Shown: positions 11,858 through 22,440 of the stretch, in pieces
Layout of the letters: each line of letters opens with the position of its first letter
Position numbering within the stretch: position 1 is the first letter of the stretch
DNA from: Deroplatys truncata
Lineage: Eukaryota > Arthropoda > Insecta > Mantodea > Mantidae
Direction: 5' to 3'
Assembly (NCBI GenBank): GCA_030765065.1
Contig: CM060990.1
Coordinates: 457,768,321 to 457,832,320 of the forward strand
DNA: 64,000 nucleotides
The notes under the pieces: model-generated
The model's input: only the letters and a program-made list of their open reading frames with translations
Databases searched by the model: none
What the model was told of the DNA's origin: nothing
Made by a program: the position numbers and the translations under genes

Positions 11858-13432
11858 CCACCGAAGTCGACGCCCTCGTCGACACAAGGAAAATAAAGAT
11901 AATAAACATGAAAAGAACAAAACAAAATGACATACACATGTGTGATGAACCAAAATATAACAGAATAATATACATGTGTGATAAGCACCCAGATGACGAC
12001 ACAATGTTACTGGGCGGAGTAGAGTTTCGAGAACCTTAAGTGCTGTCGACTAACATTGTTAATGCACTTATACTTGAGCAACCCGCACACGCACACACCA
12101 CGCTGCCTCAGTTCACAGGCACACTACACTGCGCAAGATATCGAAGGTCTGCTGGAACTGTTTGTGGGTGATTTTATTCAGTGCCCACAACGACGATTTG
12201 TCCTGGTGTAGAATTATCACTGCAGGTCTCTGGTGATGACAACAGGGTGGGCAGTCGCTGGCTTGGACTGCCCCCCGACATAGTGGCTCCTTATGCCACG
12301 GCAGTGTAGTGGCTGCCCGACAGCTTCCCTGTGGTGTTTCTTGACTTCTGGTGTGCTCCGGGGATGCTCTTGGATTTTCTCGCTCTCCGCCACAGCAAAA
12401 TACTAAAACAAAACCACCACACAATAAACAGGGTGCTCCAACAAACAATCACACATAAAAAGAATGGTATGTCATGTACAATTAAAGATTTTAAAGGTTG
12501 AAAACTTTACACTAAAAATTCTTTTGACATGGGGCAAAGAAAGAGAGAAAAAAAATAACTACAAATTGGCATAAGAACGAAATTTTACAGAGTTGCCATC
12601 CAAAATTCAACTTACAATGCTTCAACAAATAAAACAGTAAAACAGACTCAGAATACATGAACATGACAGAAATGAAACATAACCTTATTTTGGGATCCCA
12701 ATATTAAATCTTAATAACCAGCTGGTATCACTAACAAAAGAAAGTAAGTGCACTTACAAGACAATCACACATGACAATGCAATGAACTCATTCACACTGA
12801 CCATGGCCCAAATTATACACAACACTCACTTAACTAGCTACTGAAAACTACTGTATGCATTACTACAAACTACATCCACAATACATCTCCAAACTACACC
12901 ACGTGACATGCTTTCAACTACTATTGTCCTACTCTTGTCACCAATACAACTTCTCGTCCACATCACTATCTTTCTCATCTCATTATTATCAACATCTTTC
13001 ATAATCATCGTCAGTAATAGTGCAATCTCGATCATTACTTCAATCATCATCATCTTTATCGCAACTTTCAATTTTCTCTTCAAAACAAAACATCTTCACT
13101 GACGTGTCTCATTTAACATGCTGCAAATTCAAAACATCTAACATAGGCATAACCTTCAAGAAATCACATTAACAATTCAGGAATGACACAAATAACATGA
13201 CATTATACTGTTGCATCCACATCCTCCAAATGAAAATTAAGCTGGAAAACAGGTGGTATTAAAATTTGCTATCTAAGATGGTAATAAACTTGTTGCATAA
13301 ACAGAAAAAAAATTATTTTCATTACATTCACTTCCATCCATTTAATCTCTCGTGTGAATTCATCACACACGCTATACTGGGCACGTTACAGCAACACCAA
13401 TAAGCCAAAATCTCTGAAATCATACAACAACT

Positions 13433-13625
13433 GTCGGGGTTACACTGTGGCACTTCCACCGAAGCTGACATCTCATCTCTCCTCATCTCATTAACACCGT
13501 CGGGGTTACTCTTACGCACATCCACCGAGGCAAATCTCAACTCATATTTCTCACATAACCTCACACTACGCCATCGGGGTTACTCTTTGGCACTCCCACC
13601 GAGGCAAATCTCACATATATCACAT
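13433..13625. repeat. Three imperfect tandem repeats of about 66 bp inside the LTR element
   Basis: Each unit contains GTCGGGGTTAC followed by GCAC and TCCACCGA, then a CTCA-rich part. Units begin near 13433, 13499 and 13570. An AATCA-rich run (about 13705-13755) lies just beyond. Confidence 0.7.
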
Positions 13626-14095
13626 AACCTCAAATACACATATACATACACACACTATTCATGCAACAATTTTCTGCAAATAAAGATCACAGCATCATTA
13701 TGAAACCCAAAATCAAATCGAGTCAAATCAAATCAAATCATATCAAATCAAATCGAATGCAACAAAACAACATCACATCATTACTCAAAACAATATTGTC
13801 ACAGAACATTTCTGAAAATGAAAGCTCAATTAAGCACATAGTACAAATGAAACACATTCCTGCAGCATAATACAACAAAACAAATGATTTGCAGTTCCCA
13901 AAACATAATTTAAAATTTAAGTTACACCCAAAATAATAATACACTTGTAATTTAGCAGAGACATTCATAGCACATATTCCTGGAAAGCAAAGCTTAATTA
14001 GGCATCAGTCAGTGAAACAATAAATTTAGCATACCTGTGTGAGTCGTAAAACTGTTTCATTCGTCCAAACTTTAGCACTCACAATGTTTACATAC

Positions 14096-14218
14096 TTACA
14101 GGTTATGGTTTTTTTTCTTTTCTCTTACTCGTTTACCACAAAATTCCAGTGCAAATTTTCCAAAATCTGGTAACACACGTACAGCTGGTTCATCAACATC
14201 CACATCGTACTGGTCCAT
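14096..14218 (-). CDS. Short ORF (40 codons) in the LTR element, ending at a splice-donor-like site
   Basis: The minus strand reads ATG at 14218 to TAA at 14096. The product starts MDQYDVDVDEPAVRVLPDFG and ends in a lysine-rich, basic tail (RVREKKK). It has an acidic N-terminal half and no family I recognise. The stop codon overlaps CCTGTAAGTATG, a near-consensus 5' splice site, so the frame may be a first coding exon rather than a complete protein. It lies about 840 bases after the primer-binding site, where gag would normally begin. Whether it is translated cannot be told from sequence; chance is possible at this length. Confidence 0.3.
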   Translation of the reverse strand: MDQYDVDVDEPAVRVLPDFGKFALEFCGKRVREKKKNHNL

Positions 14219-15037
14219 ATTAGAAGCACATCAAACCTAATTAGGTGCAGATACTGGCAAGGCTGGTAGGCTCCTGAAACTTTTACTTACATGAGTAATT
14301 ATGAAGCATTTTTCCCCTAAAAATATGCATTGCGTAATTAAATAAACCAAACTTGGTAACGGTGAAGCAAAATTATCAGCATGATTATTATCACTATTTT
14401 TCCGCGAGTGTACAATGCAAAAATTTTTCAATATATATATACGTGACCTCTATCATTTTATTACTTTAAATATTTCAAACAGATGCCACACTTTTTATAC
14501 ACACGTAAATTTTAAACACGCAACACACGAATTTTAAACGAATTTGTTGCACTGTCGAGTCGTTAATACTTTCAATATGACGCAATCTAGAATGCAATGT
14601 TACGTAAATCAACTCACACACGCAACCACGCTATCAACGACACAAATATCACCCAATTTCACAATTCACTTTCCACAATTTTCAAAACTTTATACTTCAA
14701 AATGACCAGCACGAAGAACTTAACACAGTGATATAATTTAAAGGAAATGAAGCCAAAACAAGGGGAAAATGGAGTCAGAAGTTTTAGCGTCACGCCGGCA
14801 GACAATGGGAAAAATGCAAAAATAAGCTCAAAATTAAAATTTCGAAACCAGACTTTCAGATATGATAGTAACAAAATTTAGAAGATGAGAATCACAAATT
14901 AAAGCATAAAAATCCTTACCCTTAAGCCAGAAACAAATTTAGATTTTTTGCGACCACGTGGAGGGCTAGAAACCGTTACATTTTAGAGGGAAAAATTTTT
15001 TTTTGCACTTGAAAATCTCACAACAAATTCAATTATA

Positions 15038-15055
15038 CCTGGCGCCACCACCAAT
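15038..15055 (-). other. Primer-binding site
   Basis: The minus strand reads ATTGGTGGTGGCGCCAGG immediately after the CA end of the upstream LTR. TGG at or near the LTR edge is expected for pairing with a tRNA 3' CCA end. I do not assign the tRNA. Confidence 0.65.
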
Positions 15056-15540
15056 TGTCGTATGCCTCACTTAATATTAACTTAGATATGCAGATGGGAG
15101 CAACTCGCATGCGAGAGGGATCGTTAACCAAACAAAGAACTTTAATTTACGAGGCAACGACGAAGGGACGCAGCTAAAGTTAGATTACAAAATAATTACT
15201 ACACCAACACAATATCTGGCTGAAGGGAGAGGAAAGGAACTCTACACTATCATAATTAAAACTGCAAGAGAATGGATAGCTGGTAGATTTATTATAAAAA
15301 GATTTCCTACCCCATGTGTCTGCCGGGAGAGGGCGCCATGTCTTAGGCAGTTGTCCGTCTGACTCACTCGAAGCCTACTCACAGAATGATTTAAGAAGCT
15401 ACGCCAAGCTCGGCGTCAGTAACGCTATCCCCTCCTAGACAGACTATTTCCCCTGATTCGCCCCTACTCACAGACAGACAAACTGCCGTGCTTCGGAGTC
15501 CAGAGAGCGTCTTAACATTAATATCTGTGCACATGCCACA
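15056..15540 (-). repeat. LTR (5' LTR in element orientation)
   Basis: 485 bp, same length as the partner LTR and differing at about six positions, including TTAGATATG versus TTAGAAATA near its plus-strand start. Being first in element orientation, it should carry the promoter; I did not identify a TATA box with confidence. Confidence 0.92.
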
Positions 15541-15544
15541 ATAT

Positions 15545-16270
15545 ATACATATAAACATATATATATATAAGTATGTACTCTATTACCTACTTAGATAATG
15601 AAGACAGAAAGAAAAGAAGAAAGAAAAAGGGGCAAAATGATAAGCATTAGTTACAATTACATTGCAAATATATACAGTGCTCGGGCCCTTAAGTACTCGC
15701 TTTTATGTACCATCTCTATCTGGGGTATTCTTAGCGATTATCTCCTCTAACATAAGACAAAACGGTTATCAATCACTCATCTTACCAACCTAGCAGGAGC
15801 AGTGGCATGTTGAACCTCTTCCAACTCACCATTACGCTGTTGCAGAATATAAAAAACATTCAAGCAATGTTAATGTTGTTAAAAATCATTGGGAATATAG
15901 GGAAATATTACTGAGATAATTGGTTTATAGTCACATCCTCATTCACCACTGAAATTCAAATACCTTACTTCCGCCAATTAACTAACGGACAGCAATTATA
16001 TCCTGCTTATTCTCACTTATTTGATCTGAGCAAAGAATCTACAGTGTATTACACAGCACTAGAATTTGGAGAGCTAAATTAGCTGTGAATGGGATACGAT
16101 ACGTTTCATTTATAGCCGGACCATAAGTCGCCTATATGCGCAGTTCGTTTTCACTGCAGTGACCTAGGTATTGTTCCGTAGCGCACTAGTGGTGAATGAT
16201 CCGCTCAAGCCTACGTTTATTAGCTGTGTTATTCTGCTAGTTGCTGCCTTTACTTCGAAACTATAAAGGC
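15545..16270. other. No gene recognised
   Basis: AT-rich flank of the LTR element. It starts with an ATATAT-rich run (15541-15570). No coding motifs seen. Confidence 0.4.
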
Positions 16271-16282
16271 ACCTATACAGGG

Positions 16283-17175
16283 TGTCCCTTAAACAGAGGG
16301 AAATAATAAATAGCCAAGATGAGGAAATGAAAAAAGCAGGAATAATTAAGGATTCACAGAGCAGCTTGAGCTTACTAGTAACTTTAGCCGAAAAGAAATC
16401 AGGAGAATATCGCTTCTGCGTAGACTGTAGGAAGCTCAACGCCCAGACAGCTTCATTGGTGTACCCACTGCCGCTGATAGACAACGTACTTAGCTACTGA
16501 GGAGGTTCAAAACTTTTACTGTGCATACTTCCAGTACATCTAGCCCAAGAAAGTAAAAAATACTCTTCGTTCTGTACGTCAGATGGTCAGTTCGAATTTG
16601 AAACGCTCAGCTTTGGCCCAGTGATCGTGCTCAGAGCATTCACAGAGTTCGGAAATAAAATACTGTGAGACCTGCGATAAAAAAGACCATTAATATACCT
16701 GGACGATATAATGGATTTCGCAAGCACATAGAAATTATTTTCAAACCTGAAAATTGTATTCAAGAAATTGGAACAGCATACATTTAAATTAAAGAAGCAA
16801 AATTGTTTTAATAAACAAAATAAAACTGCTAGCGTACAAAGTGTCAACGGCATGCATCGAACCAGACAAAAATAAAATTCAGCCTGTTACACAGTTAAGA
16901 ACCCCAAGGAATTAAACAGGCAAGACAAGTTTTGGGACTATTTTATTTCTATAGAAAATTTATTAATCACTCTGCAGCGGTCGCGAGGTCACTGAACGAT
17001 CTGACAAAGGCCACGAAAAGTTTGTGTGGGGCCAAGAATAGCAGGAAACTTTCCAAAAGTTAAAAGGTTTAATTGTAAAAGCTCCAGTTTTGACAAATTT
17101 TATACCAGGGGACAAAACCCAAATACATTGCGATGCCAGCATGCACAGTATAGGGAAGGCCTGGGTGACTGCTGC
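16283..17175 (+). pseudogene. Ty3/gypsy-type pol remnant (RT and start of RNase H)
   Basis: Fragment of the polyprotein that reverse-transcribes a Ty3/gypsy LTR element. In order: KAGIIKDSQS and FCVDCRKLNAQT (16330-16460, compare the usual CVDYRxLN), then YPLPLIDNVL. Next come a degraded FxTSDGQFEFE/LSFGP region (about 16565-16625) and the catalytic box IYLDDIMDFA (about 16698-16727). Degraded connection sequence follows, then VWGQE and APVLTNF (about 17025-17105), and HCDAS (about 17130-17145), the start of RNase H. Stops and frameshifts break it at many points. No gag, integrase or LTRs were found near it. Confidence 0.85.
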
Positions 17176-17282
17176 TCAGCGATCAGTCGCTAAAGGCTTT
17201 GCACTGATAAGAGTGTGTGTGCAAGGTCGAGAGTAGTAGGGGCGATACAAAGCGTAGGCCAGTTCAGTGACGTACCCTTCAC

Positions 17283-17870
17283 AATGAGTGCAGGACGTGC
17301 TTCGCCAACTTTTAATCCTGAATGGCAGGAAAATTATTTCGCCATCTTCGAGGTAGAAAATTACGTTGTTTGGTTTTTGGTACAATAGTATCATAACCTT
17401 AGCATTTTAACATTAGAACGTATTTCATAAATGCACATGTGGAGGAATATGGTGCAGAGAAACTAGACAGAGTGTCTCGTGAAAAAGACACTGGATCGCC
17501 TTAAGGAAACGTTACAAGCCAAAAACGAGAGCACTAAAGACTACAGTTAACCGGCAAAGCATAGTTCGTGCCAGTTTTAAAATTACAAACCAATTTCCCG
17601 AATCTTTTACATATCTCTGAAGGAGACTTTGTGAAAGAATGCTTAATAACTGCTGCCGAAGAAATTCGCCCTAATTTAGTAAATTAATTTAAAGCTCTCA
17701 GTTTATGTCAAACAGTCACCAGGCGAATTGCAGAAATGGCTTACAATTTGGAGGAACAACTGAAAACGAAAATCGGAAAGCTAGTGTACTACGCATTACA
17801 GCAGCTGGTCACTAGATATCCCCCACATAAACTGTGACAAACTCCACCCATAATGGCGATGCACGGCTTA
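17283..17870 (+). pseudogene. hAT-family transposase remnant, ZBED/GTF2IRD2-like, N-terminal part
   Basis: The ATG at 17283 opens a protein resembling the domesticated hAT transposases related to GTF2IRD2 and ZBED proteins. Visible pieces, in family order: FNPEWQENYFAIFEVEN (BED-type N-terminus, but the zinc-binding cysteines appear to be lost), a KKTLDRLKETLQAKNEST stretch, FKITNQF, SEGDFVKECLITAAEEIRP (about 17616-17672), and TRRIAEMAYNLEEQLKTKIG (about 17721-17780), then LVYYALQ. The catalytic D and the C-terminal dimerisation region are absent. At least four stops or frameshifts make it non-functional. It begins only about 110 bp after the gypsy pol remnant. Confidence 0.75.
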
Positions 17871-19260
17871 CTGCGAGAATACACTTTAACTTCCCCCATG
17901 CTAATAATACTGTACACGTGGACAACCCTGCTAACTCTGCTAGTAGTAGCTATGGTGGTAAGAAGACCTGAGCTGATAGCAGCACGAATATTCCGACGGT
18001 AAAGACAGGATCCATTATAAGACAGGAGGTCATCGAAATTATTGAGATTTTGTTTGTATTGTTATGTTTAATAGTCCGACCGCGGTAGTAAAGACGAATA
18101 GCAGCAATACGTCCACAGAGGTACCACAATCAGGCTCCGAGAACTTTGTTAGTAACAACAGATTCTGTTCGGAAGCAGTTCTAGCTTAAACGCAAAAAGA
18201 ACAAACGGGCACGGTAGAGAGAGGTAAATATTACAAAAGTAAGGAGTAAAGGAGAAGGGAAATACAAGGAATCACGAAAATATACACAGAGACACTTATG
18301 GAAACATAGTACAGCAACACCTCACACACGCGATGTTACGTGAAAGAAAATACAACACTTTATCCCGCAGAACGACAAAGGTCTGACCTCTAAGGACGCC
18401 AGTCTCACAGTGTCAATCCAAAGATGTGCAACCACAAGCGAAGGCAGACAGTGAACAAAAGTGCTGACAAAGGATTTCTCACGAACACGTACAGAATGAA
18501 CTTCAAATCGAGCACTGGCGAGTCGCATAATTATGAACACAAGGACATACGAATGTAAATATTTGGGACGAATCAGGAGTAATATAGAGGCTTCTCTGAT
18601 GTTAACTATAACACCAGAATGAATATGTATAGTAAGAAGTTAATAACCAAGAATTAAAAGCATGTAGATGATCTTAGTGAAAACATAAGTATTTTTGTTA
18701 TTTGTTTAATATGTGGTGCTGGTAGGTTTTTTATTTAACCTAATGGTATATAAAGAAAAGAAGGGTCCGGAGGCCGTGGGGAGGAAAATACAGGGAGCTC
18801 CATAGATGTCACATCATAAATGGGAATAAACATGATGCCCTCAAGAGCTTTATTTTAATCATAAAGGTTAACGCTTATCAGAGAAGATAGGAAAAGCTAT
18901 AAAACCTGCATACCCAACGAGGTAATTAATAGAACAATTAGAATGTTACGGGATGCCTCAGAGGGTGTGCCGCCCAGGACGGTGGCCGGGACGGCAATTG
19001 AAAGCAAGAAAGGAGGGGACTACACGAGAACACCAGTTCGCGCCAGCAAAGTCAAACACTAAAAGAGAAAGGAAGAAAGAAGGATAATCAATGCACAAAA
19101 CGTCACACCATTTTACAAAATTTTTTTCTTGTAGAGTTACAGACTATTCATCATTGTACATTATAACTGAAGCAGCACTTGTACAGTTAAAATAGTGCGA
19201 GCTGAACTTAACAGCATGACGCCGTACCTGGAGAGCAAGCTTTAAAATTATTTTTTAAAT
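17871..19260. other. No gene recognised
   Basis: Mixed AT-rich sequence. No coding motif beyond the hAT remnant. A 72-codon minus-strand frame at 18322-18540 has no resemblance I can name. The stretch 18950-19060 is somewhat GC-richer. Confidence 0.35.
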
Positions 19261-20530
19261 TCTCTTGTCCCATACCTCTTTCAAATTTCGAAGATAGGTG
19301 GAGAGTCGGCAGGGAACTCACTTATTTTCTAAATCTACGTCTCCAACCGCATCAGGGGACTCATTCCTCATCATTCCTTCTCTTAAAACTGATCCATCTG
19401 CAAGGAGAACCCCGTCCGCTGCGCACCACAATTGGCGAAAGCAAGATTACATAACCACGTCTTTAAGAAAAGCAGGACCCACGGAGAAGCTAGGGTAGGA
19501 AACACCCCAACAATGTCACTGATTGGTAATAACGCTCATCTTTTCAGTGGCAACCTAAACTGGGAGGTATACACCAGCCCAAATAAACGCCACTGGAACT
19601 CCTCCGAAGTGGCACGCACAAAATGTCAGTCAGCGAAACCGCACAATGATCAAGGAATTCCAGGCTTATGCTGACAAGGCAATGTGCAGCTTCGGACCTA
19701 GAATATGGAAGACGGAAGAACCAAGAGTAATGCAACGGGCCAAGACTTCGCAGCCAAGCCCACGCCTTGTAATTTCACTACCAACAAAAACAAATCCTCC
19801 ATTAATTCCGAGTCTTGGATAACGGAGAGGGGATCTCCGTACTAGCAGACCCAAGGTGTTATGGCCGGTCTGTATGATTTTTTGTATTGTTCTCTAAGCT
19901 TCATCTATGGAAGCAACCCTAACACCCCTTAAGATGATCGACTTTCTTCCGGACATATTTTAATTCCGGGGTCGGAATTTGCCAGCCGCGGAGATCATGT
20001 AGCGAGGTAAGGTAGCAAGGTTCGAACGAAGTATCGAGGGATTACGTTAGTATTACCAACACTCCAGAAAATGTCGCTCAGCAGCCAATATAATATTAAA
20101 GAGCTGTGGATTTAGGTCACTGCGAGCCTTTTACTTTCGCTCTCGTCTAGAGGCCATATTAGACGACGAAGCTCCACGTGGAAAGGGGTGCTTCACATCC
20201 TACCGTAATTGAGTTAACCTTTCAATTGTGGACACTTCAAGACTACAATTATCCCAGGTAAGATGCACCACCTATAAGGCTGCTCTGACGGGTCTTCAGC
20301 CTATGCACCAGTCTACTCGGCCATGGTAGACATGTACTTGAAGTATAAATACAGCTTCTAGTTTTAGTACAATCCCCGGCCTTTTATTCAATCCCTCTTC
20401 CTGTCAACGCACCCACCTACGCCCTACCGATCCTGTTCCGTTCTCCGCCTGACCTTACTTACTCTTAATGTAAGCAATCCCTGGGGTCAACCACCCCTCA
20501 GCCGGGGGTGTGCTACAATATGACATTAGT
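19261..20530. other. Moderately GC-rich block of unknown origin, probably repeat-derived
   Basis: Base composition changes sharply here against AT-rich flanks. Short frames overlap on both strands (19298-19498, 19432-19674, 19666-19854) without recognisable domains. The right part (about 19960-20530) is also GC-rich and ends near CCCCTCAGCCGGGGGTGTGC. I could not find a partner copy in this window. It could be LTR or leader sequence of an unrecognised element. Confidence 0.3.
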
Positions 20531-21574
20531 TATATTATATTTTACTTGTCGTTGCTAACAAAAATTCAGCCAGATACATGCAGTATCATCTTTTTAAGCA
20601 TTTTGTATACCCTCGAGGCGTAGAAGCCTCCGTTGCCCTGCATATGTCGTGAAGAATTTTACTGAGGTATATTTAATATCCTATAAATATGAAGCAACTT
20701 ATTTATTTATTTGTGTATTTAAATATTTATTTGAATAAGCACCAAGCTATCGGGGAATACACTTTTTTATAATACCCGGATATTAAAGATAGCGGGTAAA
20801 AGGTTCATAGGAAAACATCACTTGCAAAAAGACTAACATAAACGTAGTCAAGAATAACCAATTAAATAAGAAGCTCAAAAAATACGAAACAACGTGAAAC
20901 CTGACAAAGTATAGTTTTGCCCTATTGTATTAACAAAACAAACTAAATAACGATAAAGAATTGAAGAATAATATTTGAACAAATAAATAAAATAGCATAA
21001 GAATGAATCGTGAAGAATCGTGGTGAATAGTTTACTATCCATTGTTTCCCCAAGATACATATGTACCGGTTATTGTTCCTCCTCACACTCCATTTCCCGG
21101 ACCCACTTCCGAAATATGGACCGTCGCTACGGTTACTAACATTTTGTTTAAGTTGAGACCATATCATATTTTCGCCCACTTTCAACTGTATGTGGTAGCA
21201 GTCTGTCCTAATTAGAGATTAATTTGCACTAACAAATTTTCCCCAAATATTTAACTGCTCTAATGCTTTACGCTTTCGTTTAACTGTACGCCCTGAATTT
21301 CCGCACTGTTCCGCACTTGGCATACCCCTTTACGATGTTAGAACTTAAGTATGCCTTTTGTAATAACATCTAGTTTATACGTAATTAAAGGCAAAGAAAT
21401 AGATATTCACTTGTATAAAGTATTATACAAGGATACACAGAAGAACATGATGATAATATATACCTAATGAATCACCTGCCTCCAGCCTCCTAATTTATGC
21501 AAGCTCATAGGCGACAGTTGTACCTTGAATTATTACTTATTTAGACTGTCGTAGATTCCATGCTTAGTGAAAAA
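20531..21574. other. No gene recognised
   Basis: AT-rich, with an ATTTATTT-rich run at about 20700-20735. The small frames on the minus strand (20875-21185) are low complexity. Confidence 0.4.
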
Positions 21575-22440
21575 TCTGATGTGTTACATTCATATGACTT
21601 TCTCTAATCTCTATTGCTTATTAGTGAGTATACAAACTATTCTTACTAAAGCTTATTTTTCTACTTCATTTTAATACAAATAAATCTTTGCAGAAATAGC
21701 TACATTACAAATTTCGTTATAGATACAAGATAAACATTAGCCAAATGTTTAAGAACATGACGCTACACGCACCCTTAAAATTCCATACTGTTTCCAGGCA
21801 ATCGCCAGAAACAACTAAATGTTGAAAGGACTTTAAAGAATTAACAAGTAATGAACAATTCGAACCATTAATAACAGATATCTCGGAAATACCTTATACC
21901 ACAAAAATCTTAATTGATATAAATTGTGTATTTAAAGACACAATTTCTTGTACAGGAGTTTGCGAATATCGCTTAAGGTTTATTACTTAAACAAGACTAT
22001 ACAAAATTCCTCCGAATGAAGAGAGCTTCACAGGCTGTTCCCAGAGTATTCAATTTTACATTTTAGTTTCCATATAAATATCATTAATATACGGTATTTT
22101 AATAAAAATCGTTGAGTCATTTTTAGGAAATAAAAAAATTCGTAAAATCTTCCATGTAAAGGTTAGTTTGGGGTGAAGGGATTTCCTTGAAAATCCTTTT
22201 TTCGCATCTTTGGAAGGTGCTAAACCTAAATATCAAGTTTGGGTTTTATCCGACTTTTCGTTTTTAAGTTATGCTGTTCACAGAACACAGACACACCCAC
22301 GGAAGTTTTTCTAAAAATGCTCTTTTTGGATTTAGGGGGCCTGAAAATATTTTCTTTGAAATCTCTGTATCAAAGTTTTGGGTACAATGCAATACCTTCT
22401 CTACCCTCTATGTCCTCGCGTGTATAAAATGTGGCTCATA
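21575..22440 (+). repeat. Dispersed repeat family D, copy 2
   Basis: Same order of blocks as 5840-6900: CATATGACTTTCTCTA, ATTTCGTTATAGATACAAG, CCAAATGTTTAAGAAC, ATCTCGGAAATACC, GAGCTTCACAGGCTGTTCC, CGCATCTTTGGAAGG, TTTTTAAGTTATGCTG, a short CA-rich tract (about 22280-22300), and TACAATGCAATACCTTC at the end. More diverged than copies 1 and 3 in its first half. Confidence 0.7.

Larger units (their letters stand above)
11362..15540 (-). mobile_element. Young non-autonomous LTR retrotransposon, minus strand
   Basis: Two direct repeats of 485 bp (11362-11846 and 15056-15540) bound a 3.2 kb interior. I count about six differences between them, so the insertion is recent relative to everything else here. 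Both start TG and end CA, and ATAT lies immediately outside each end (11358-11361 and 15541-15544), a possible 4-bp target-site duplication in AT-rich DNA. Read on the minus strand, ATTGGTGGTGGCGCCAGG follows the first LTR (15055 downward) as a primer-binding site, and CCAGGGGGAGA (complement of about 11847-11857) precedes the second as a polypurine tract. The interior holds no recognisable gag, protease, RT, RNase H or integrase on either strand, so it must rely on proteins from another element. The family and tRNA primer are not assigned. Confidence 0.9.

Noticed and set aside
12113-12448. 111-codon minus-strand ORF near the polypurine tract of the LTR element as an envelope-like gene
   Set aside because: It has no domain or signal I can support, and GC-rich sequence alone explains an open frame of this size.
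16276-16295. ACAGGGTGTCCCTTAAAC as a possible transposon end
   Set aside because: It resembles ends starting ACAGGGTG, but in frame it reads VSLKQRE, which fits the N-terminal edge of the gypsy RT, and no inverted partner was found nearby.
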